DNA of 64,000 nt from DAIDKA01 sp963708865. Lineage in GTDB: Bacteria; Pseudomonadota; Gammaproteobacteria; Steroidobacterales; Steroidobacteraceae. The stretch lies in assembly GCA_963708865.1 (NCBI GenBank), contig CAVPUC010000004.1, positions 310,001 to 374,000 of the forward strand. Direction: 5' to 3'. Position numbers and translations under genes: made by a program. Shown here piece after piece: positions 58,657 through 64,000 of the stretch (position 1 is the stretch's first letter; the number at the start of each line of letters is the position of its first letter). The notes beneath the pieces are model-generated. The model made no database searches. It had not been told where the DNA came from and saw only the letters and a list, made by a program, of their open reading frames with translations.

Positions 58657-59948
58657 CGCGGTGCGAGTCGCGGAAACGTCGCGGTGGTGGAATCCATGTC
58701 ACTGGCCTGCAGCCGGATGATCATGGTACGCAGGAATACCCGATTGAAGCGCAGCTGACACGATGCCGACACCTGCTCGAGCAGGGTCGAGCTGACCTTC
58801 AGTACCGTCACGTTCGCGAGCGCGCGGATGGTCGCGGTGCGCTTGGCGCCCGGCACGTAGCTTGCCTCGCCGAAGCACTCGCCGGTCTCGATGGCACCTA
58901 ACCGCACGGTGTGCCGCTCCACCGTGCAGGTGCCGGAGACGATCACGTAGAAGCGGTCATCCATCTCGCCTTCCTTGACGATCTCCTCGCCAAGGGTATA
59001 GCTCTGCCAGTGACTGGCGCGCAGCACTTCCCAGATCTCGGCATGCGAGAACTCGTGGAAGAACTTCAGCCGTCTTAGTACCCCGAACTGCTCCTGACGG
59101 TCGATGCGTGCGTTCTGCTCGCGCAACCGCTGATGCACGCGGGTGAGTTCGGCGGCGAAGTCCAGGCCGCTCTTGTAGCGCTTGTTGGGATCCTTCTGCA
59201 GCGCCATCGCCACGACGTTCTCCAGATCCTCGGGAATCTCGGCGCGCAGCGTGTGAATCGGCGGCGCCGTGGCATAGACGATCTGGTGCAGCAGCTTCTG
59301 CAGGTTGCCGGCGCGAAACGGGCGCGACCCGGTCAGGAGTTCATACATCACCGCGCCGAGCGAATACAGGTCGGAGCGGTTGGTGAGCTCCAGACTCTGC
59401 ACCTGCTCGGGAGACATGTAGGAGGGACTGCCGGCAATGCCCTCGATCCGCGAGATGTCGGAGTCCGACACCAGCGCGATGCCGAAGTCGATGATGCGGA
59501 CATCGCTGTCCTGCGTGAGCATGATGTTGGAAGGTTTCACATCGCGATGGATGACACCGCGTGAATGCGCGTAGTGCAGCGCCTTGGCGCACTTGAAGAT
59601 GATCTCCACCGCATCATCGATACGCAGCAGATTGTCCGCACGGCAATACGCCGCCAGGGTGCGCGCGCCGTGTACGTGCTCGCTGACGATGTAGCAGTAG
59701 CCGTTTTCCTCGCCGGCATCGTAGATGGGCAGGATGTTGGGGTGCTGCAGCATCCCCACCAGGTGCGCCTCGGAGAGGAACATCTTGCGCGCGATGCGCG
59801 CCCGGTCCTCGTCCCCGCCGGCGTCGATGTTGTAGACCTTGATGGCCACATCGCGCCCGTAATAGGCATCGTGGGACAGGTACACCGTGCCGGTGCTGCC
59901 GCGGCCGACCTCCTTGATGATGACGTACTTGCCGATTTTCTCGGGCAT
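58653..59948 (-). CDS. Ser/Thr protein kinase with C-terminal cyclic-nucleotide-binding domain
   Basis: 432 residues from ATG at 59948 (MPEKIGKYVI). Hanks-type kinase: glycine loop GRGSTGTVY, Lys37 in VAIKVYN, HRDVKPSN with Asp136, DFGIA at 154-158, SPSYMSPEQ, DLYSLGAVMYELL. Residues about 315-430 form a cNMP-binding fold: FFHEFSHAEIWEVL, GEMDDRFYVIVSGTCTVERH, IETGECFGEASYV and KRTATIRALANV, close to the FGE-x-A phosphate-binding cassette. No membrane segment. This order (kinase then cNMP domain) implies regulation by cyclic nucleotide or a degenerate ligand (inference). Confidence 0.88.
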   Translation of the reverse strand: MPEKIGKYVIIKEVGRGSTGTVYLSHDAYYGRDVAIKVYNIDAGGDEDRARIARKMFLSEAHLVGMLQHPNILPIYDAGEENGYCYIVSEHVHGARTLAAYCRADNLLRIDDAVEIIFKCAKALHYAHSRGVIHRDVKPSNIMLTQDSDVRIIDFGIALVSDSDISRIEGIAGSPSYMSPEQVQSLELTNRSDLYSLGAVMYELLTGSRPFRAGNLQKLLHQIVYATAPPIHTLRAEIPEDLENVVAMALQKDPNKRYKSGLDFAAELTRVHQRLREQNARIDRQEQFGVLRRLKFFHEFSHAEIWEVLRASHWQSYTLGEEIVKEGEMDDRFYVIVSGTCTVERHTVRLGAIETGECFGEASYVPGAKRTATIRALANVTVLKVSSTLLEQVSASCQLRFNRVFLRTMIIRLQASDMDSTTATFPRLAPR

Positions 59949-60110
59949 GGCACGGGCACGGCTGGCGGGCGAAATCTTGGGCACCGTCGGTCCTGATATT
60001 AGCGGTATGCCGCGCGAGGATAAGGAACGGCACGCTGCCCTACTGTGATGCAACCCTCACACGTACGTGCCGCGGCGGCGCCGACCAGCCGGCGCCGAAC
60101 ATCGGTCGCT

Positions 60111-61082
60111 TTAGCCGAAGTGATCGAAGCCGCGATGCGAGACCTGCATCACAGTCGCGCCGCGCTGCACGCATGCGCCAGGCGTTGCGGTGAGGGTCCC
60201 GATCCGGCTCCAGCCGAACTGCGCGGCTGGGCAACGCGCCGCAAAGGCCGCAAGTTTCGCGGCCGGCACGCTGAAGCATAGTTCGTAATCCTCACCGCCG
60301 GTGAGTGCGAGCTCCCGTGCGCGCTCCTCACCCACGGCCGCGCGCAGCGGCGCGCGATACCGGCAGCGCCTCGTATTCGATGCGCACGCCGCAGCCGCTC
60401 GCCTCGGCCAGCCGGGCGCAGTCGCCGAGCAGCCCATCGGACACGTCGATGCAGGCGCTCGCCAGGCCCCGCAGGGCAATGCCCGAGCGACACGCGCGGC
60501 GTCGGATAGCGGAACCGCTCGAGCAGCCACTGTGCCTGCGCCGCATCCGCCACCGTCAGCCGCGACTGTTCCAGCATCAGGCCCGCGGCGGAATCACCGG
60601 GCGTACCGCTCACGAACACGGCATCGCCCACCTGGCCGCCACTGCGTCGTCAGCGCCGCCCCATGCGGCACGAACCCCAGGATCTGCACCGTGACACACA
60701 GCTTGCCGCCCGTCGTGTCGCCGCCCACCAGCGCCACCCCGTGCGTGCGTGCGAGCGCATCCAGTCCGTCGCTGAACTGCGCGAGCCACGCTTCATCGGC
60801 GGCGGGCAGCGCCAGGGCCAGGAGCGCCCACGCCGGCTGCGCGCCCATGGCGGCAAGGTCCGAGAGGTTCACGGCGAGGGCGCGATGCCCGATCGAGCGA
60901 GCGGGAGAGCCTTGGGGGAAGTGCACGTCCTCCACCAGCGAGTCGATGGCCGCGACCAGCTGCGACCCGGGCGGGCACTCGAGCACCGCGCCGTCATCGC
61001 CGACACCCAGGACCACATCGCCGCGCGCCGCGCCGCAGTGGCTGAAGTAGCGGCTGATGAGGTCAAATTCCGACAGTGCCAT
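60111..61082 (-). CDS. thiL: Thiamine-monophosphate kinase (three frameshifts)
   Basis: Makes thiamine diphosphate, the cofactor of Dxs. PurM-like fold. Segments: SEFDLISRYF, VLGVGDDGAVLECPPG, IDSLVEDVHFP, HRALAVNLSDLAAMGAQPAWALL, LVGGDTTGGKL, then VFVSGTPGDSAAGL, CIDVSDGLLGD, and ELALTGGEDYELCF. Indels near 60650, 60485 and 60365. About 324 residues. Follows nusB by 11 bp in the usual rib-nusB-thiL order. Confidence 0.93.
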
Positions 61083-61093
61083 CGGATCACTGA

Positions 61094-61534
61094 TCAGTGT
61101 TCGTGGCTACGCAGGATGCGGGCGGCGCGATCGAGCACGGCGTTCACGAACTTGTGGCCGTCGGTGGCGCCGAAGCGGCGGGTGAGGTTCACCGCCTCGT
61201 TCAGTACCACGCGAAACGGCACATCGGGACGCGAGGTGAGCTCAAACACGGACACCAAGAGCACCGCGTGCTCCACCGGGTCCAGCTGCGCCGCCGGCCG
61301 GTCCGTCCACTGCGCGATATCGATGTCCAGCTGCGGCCGTGCGCCGCAGACGCCTTCGATCAGCTCGCGGAAATACTCGCGATCGGCCTTCGGCATGTCC
61401 TCGGCATCGGCGAATTCCGAGAGCACGTCCTGCCAGGGCCCGTCATTGATCTGCCAGCGATAGATCGCCTGCACCGCCAAGCGTCGGGCTACCGAGCGAG
61501 CATTGGTCGCCCGCCGGTGTGTCTGGGTATCCAT
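61094..61534 (-). CDS. nusB: Transcription antitermination protein NusB
   Basis: All-helical RNA-binding factor that acts with NusE/S10 in rRNA antitermination. 146 residues, intact. Signatures: RSVARRLAVQAIYRWQIND, DYEYFRELIEG-like REYFRELIEGV, LDPVEHAVLLVSVFEL and the C-terminal VVLNEAVNLTRRFGATDGHKFVNAVLDRAA region read in parts. Starts 3 bp after ribH, as in most gammaproteobacteria. Confidence 0.95.
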   Translation of the reverse strand: MDTQTHRRATNARSVARRLAVQAIYRWQINDGPWQDVLSEFADAEDMPKADREYFRELIEGVCGARPQLDIDIAQWTDRPAAQLDPVEHAVLLVSVFELTSRPDVPFRVVLNEAVNLTRRFGATDGHKFVNAVLDRAARILRSHEH

Positions 61535-61537
61535 TGC

Positions 61538-62042
61538 CTAAACCCGCTGTTCCAGGCGCTGGAACAGGCTGACCATCTCGAGCGCCGTTTCGAGCGCCTC
61601 ACCACCCTTGTTCATGCCGTTGATCGCCGCACGCTCGAGCGCCTGCTCGGTGGTGTTCACGGTCAGTACGCCAAACACCACCGGCACGCCAGTTTCCAGA
61701 CCCGCCAGTGTCAGCACCGCGCGCGCACTCACCGGCCACAAAGTCAAAGTGCGGCGTGTCACCGCGGATCACGCAACCCAGCGCCACCACCGCCTCGAAG
61801 CGGCCGCTGATGGCAAGCTTGCGCACCGTGACCGGCAGCTCAAAGGCGCCCGGCACGCGCGCGACCAGCAGGTCCTCCGCCGCGCCGCCGTGCGAACGCC
61901 AGGCGCCCAGCGCCCCCTCGAGCAGGCTCGAGACGATGAAGTCGTTGAAGCGCGCGGCGGCGATGGCCACACGTCGGCCACGCGCGGTGATCTCCCCCTC
62001 CACGGTATGGGGCTTGCCACCACTAGGAATCCGTCCCGACAT
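61538..62042 (-). CDS. ribH: 6,7-dimethyl-8-ribityllumazine synthase (one frameshift)
   Basis: Penultimate enzyme of riboflavin synthesis, forming icosahedral or pentameric shells. RVAIAAARFNDFIVSSLLEGAL, VPGAFELPVTVRKLA and VVALGCVIRGDTPHFDFV (catalytic His) are in frame; one indel near 61735 precedes GVPVVFGVLTVNTTEQALERA. About 168 residues. ATG at 62042 overlaps ribBA by 20 bp. Confidence 0.94.
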
Positions 62043-63241
62043 AGGATTCGACGGTCAGGCCGAAGGCTGACAGGCCATGCATCTGCTTGGGCTGGGACAT
62101 CACTCGCATGCGGCACACGCCCAGGTCCTTGAGGATCTGCGCGCCAACGCCGAAGGTGCGCAGCACCATGGCCTGGGCGTTCAAAGTGGGTTGCAGCCCG
62201 GTGCCCGGGTTCACGGCGTGTGCGGGGCTTGCCGGCCGCTGCAGCGCCTGCAGCGCCGCCGCCAGATCATAGGTGGCATCGGCGCCGCGCAGGATGACCA
62301 CCACGCCATTGGGCGCCGCGGCGACGCGCTCAAGCGCCCGACGCAGGGTCCAGCTTCTGCCATCCCCGGAAAGACCCAGCGCGTCGCGCAAGGTGTCAGC
62401 CACATGCACGCGCACCAGCGGTGCATCGGGACCGTCCAGGCGACCGCGTACCAGGGCCAGGTGTACCGCGTGACTGCCCCGATCCTCGTAGGCACACAGA
62501 CGGAACTCGCCGAATTCGGTCTGCACGGGCTGATCGGCGATCCGGTCAACCGAGCGTTCATTGCGCAGCCGATAGCGGATCAGGTCGGCAATCGTGCCGA
62601 TGGCCAGATTGTGCTGGCGCGCAAACGCCTCGCAATCGGCGCGCCGCGCCATCGAGCCATCATCGTTCATGAGTTCGCACAGCACGCCCGCAGGCTTCAG
62701 CCCCGCCAGCACGCACAGGTCAACGGCCGCCTCGGTGTGGCCGGCGCGTACCAGCACACCGCCGCGGCGTGGGCGCAAGCGGAAAGATGTGACCGGGACG
62801 GGCGAAGTCGGCGGCGACGGTTTGCGGATTCGCCAGCGCCGTGATGGTCGCGGCGCGATCGGCGGCCGAGACGCCGGTGCTGGTGCCGTGGCGATAGTCG
62901 ACCGAGATCGTGAAAGCCGTGCGGTAGCTGTCGTTGTTGGTGCCGACCATCTGCGGCAGCTCCAGGCGCAGCAGCCGCTCCTCCTCCATGGGCACGCAGA
63001 TGATGCCGCTCGAATGGCGGATCATGAAGGCCATGGACTCAGGCGTCGCGTATTCCGCGGCCATGATCAGATCGCCCTCATTCTCGCGGTCCTCATCATC
63101 GAGGATCAGCACCATGCGCCCGGCCCGCAGCTCCGAAAGAACGGTGGGGATGGGACTGAATTCGCCATGCCCGGCAGCGCCATCGGCGCTTTCCGGGGGC
63201 TCCGCGCCGGCGCGGGGCGGCAGGGTGAGGATGTTGCTCAT
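62023..63241 (-). CDS. ribB: 3,4-dihydroxy-2-butanone-4-phosphate synthase with degenerate GTP cyclohydrolase II domain (one frameshift)
   Basis: N-terminal RibB domain: LDDEDRENEGDLIMAAE with the acidic metal site, HSSGIICVPM, HGTSTGVSAADRA, RAGHTEAAVDL and ELMNDDGSMAR. One indel near 62775. The C-terminal RibA-like half (about residues 215-406) lacks the three zinc cysteines (family C-x2-G...C-x-C) and reads VHVADTLRDALGLSG where they should be, so it probably has no cyclohydrolase activity, as in known RibBX-type proteins. GTP cyclohydrolase II must then be elsewhere. Its ATG overlaps the ribE stop (ATGA). Confidence 0.9.
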
Positions 63242-63846
63242 AGGCGGGTATCGTACCCCGGCGCGAGCAGCCGCTCCACGTAGCGCGCCACCTGGTCTAT
63301 TTCCAGGTTCACGGCAGCCCCCGGGACTAAGTTTCCCAGGGTGGTCACGTCCCTTGTATGCGGGATGAGGTTCACGCCGAAACGCGCGCCGTCGACTTCA
63401 TTGACCGTGAGGCTCACCCCATCGACCGTCACCGAGCCCTTCTGGGCGATAAAGCGCGCCAGTGCCGCCGGCGCCTCGATGACCAGCCGGGTAGAGCGGG
63501 CATCGGTGATCTGGGAGATCACCGTGCCGAGGCCGTCCACATGTCCGGACACGAGGTGCCCCCCCAACGCATCCCCGAGGCGCAACGCCGGCTCCAGATT
63601 AACCGGCGCGCCCACCGCCAGCCCACCCAGGGTGGTGAGGCTCAGGGTCTCCCGTGACAGATCCGCTTCGAAGCGGTCGGCCGCCACCGCTACCGCGGTG
63701 ACACAGCAGCCTTGCACACAGATGCTGTCGCCCACCGCGGTGTTGGCCAGGTTGAGCCGCTGCACACGGATTGCGAGCCGCACATCGCCGCCGCGCGCGG
63801 CAAGCGCGGCGACGCTGCCGATATCCTGGACTATGCCGGTGAACAT
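63238..63846 (-). CDS. ribE: Riboflavin synthase alpha chain
   Basis: Dismutates two lumazines to riboflavin. 202 residues, intact, made of two repeated beta-barrels. MFTGIVQDIGSV at the N-terminus, ICVQGCCVTAV, GGHLVSGHVDG and KGSVTVDGVSLTVNEVD are hallmark motifs. Starts 9 bp after ribD and overlaps ribBA by 4 bp. Confidence 0.96.
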   Translation of the reverse strand: MFTGIVQDIGSVAALAARGGDVRLAIRVQRLNLANTAVGDSICVQGCCVTAVAVAADRFEADLSRETLSLTTLGGLAVGAPVNLEPALRLGDALGGHLVSGHVDGLGTVISQITDARSTRLVIEAPAALARFIAQKGSVTVDGVSLTVNEVDGARFGVNLIPHTRDVTTLGNLVPGAAVNLEIDQVARYVERLLAPGYDTRL

Positions 63847-63855
63847 GGATGGTCC

Positions 63856-64000
63856 TTAAGTCATGCGCAGCCGCAGACGCTGGTCTGCACCCACGGCCAG
63901 GGTTTCGATCACTGTAAAGCGCCGCGCCTGCGCAAGCGACGGCGGCTCGGGAAGCTTCAGCAAGGCCGCGGGCGGCATCGCCCAGCACCAGCGGCGCGAT
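63856..64000 (-). CDS. ribD: Riboflavin biosynthesis protein RibD, C-terminal end (truncated by window)
   Basis: Only the last 48 codons are present. The frame IAPLVLGDA, then after an indel near 63970 LLKLPEPPSLAQARRFTVIE ending RLRLRMT with TAA at 63856, resembles the reductase C-terminus of RibD. The position as the gene upstream of ribE is the stronger argument. Deaminase and most of the reductase domain lie beyond 64000. Confidence 0.75.
   Translation of the reverse strand, partial: SRRWCWAMPPAALLKLPEPPSLAQARRFTVIETLAVGADQRLRLRMT

Noticed and set aside
63846..64000. FMN riboswitch for the rib operon
   Set aside because: No RFN-like sequence is visible inside the window; if present it would be upstream of ribD, beyond 64000.

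Overview
The window is a GC-rich chromosomal segment of a gammaproteobacterium, most likely from the Xanthomonadales/Nevskiales/Steroidobacterales side of the class. The evidence is gene order and gene content: the prmB-aroC-asd-fimV-truA-accD-folC-dedD-cvpA-purF run, a tRNA Pro-Arg-His-Lys cluster, ribE-ribBA-ribH-nusB-thiL, xseB-dxs, a FimX-like type IV pilus regulator and a complete EF-P beta-lysylation set. The placement is inference from synteny and motifs only. Nearly all DNA is coding; the exception is about 2 kb at 3.7-5.7 kb.

A quality issue dominates the reading. Well over half of the genes, including essential ones (cysS, gltX, accD, folC, parC, parE, dxs, thiL), are broken by single-base insertions or deletions, while their translations resume perfectly family-like in another frame. 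I count roughly 70-80 such breaks. The simplest explanation is an uncorrected long-read or homopolymer-error assembly, not gene decay. Genes are therefore annotated across the breaks, and approximate break positions are given.

Layout. 1-3.7 kb: start of an SDR oxidoreductase, two exported proteins, an EpsD-type peptidyl-prolyl isomerase lipoprotein, and a secreted fibro-slime-like protein whose hidden C-terminus is a VPEID/PEP-CTERM-like sorting signal. 3.7-6.3 kb: gene-poor DNA, then four tRNAs behind a strong promoter. 6.3-14.5 kb: cysS, gltX, a periplasmic cyclophilin, lpxH, and a two-component system with a membrane protein and a Spy-like protein. 14.5-29.6 kb: one long minus-strand housekeeping array from prmB down to miaE. 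29.6-36.9 kb: sco1, psd, epmA, efp, epmB, a FimX-like protein and a luciferase-like monooxygenase.

36.9-48.5 kb is the most distinctive part, a compact hopanoid locus: ispA, hpnH and idi on minus; hpnI, hpnK, hpnL and an unassigned ferritin-like diiron protein on plus; hpnA, hpnG, shc and a eukaryote-like squalene synthase on minus. The genes go from IPP/DMAPP through FPP and squalene to hopene, adenosylhopane, ribosylhopane and glucosamine-type headgroups. Most neighbours overlap by 4 bp. dxs of the MEP pathway lies 7 kb further on.

48.5-64 kb: parC/parE; a DUF3501 - Fe-S protein - rubrerythrin operon with an operator-like palindrome right at its predicted transcription start; the divergent xseB-dxs-folE2 operon; a Ser/Thr kinase with a cyclic-nucleotide-binding domain; and the thiL-nusB-ribH-ribBA-ribE-ribD operon running off the window end.
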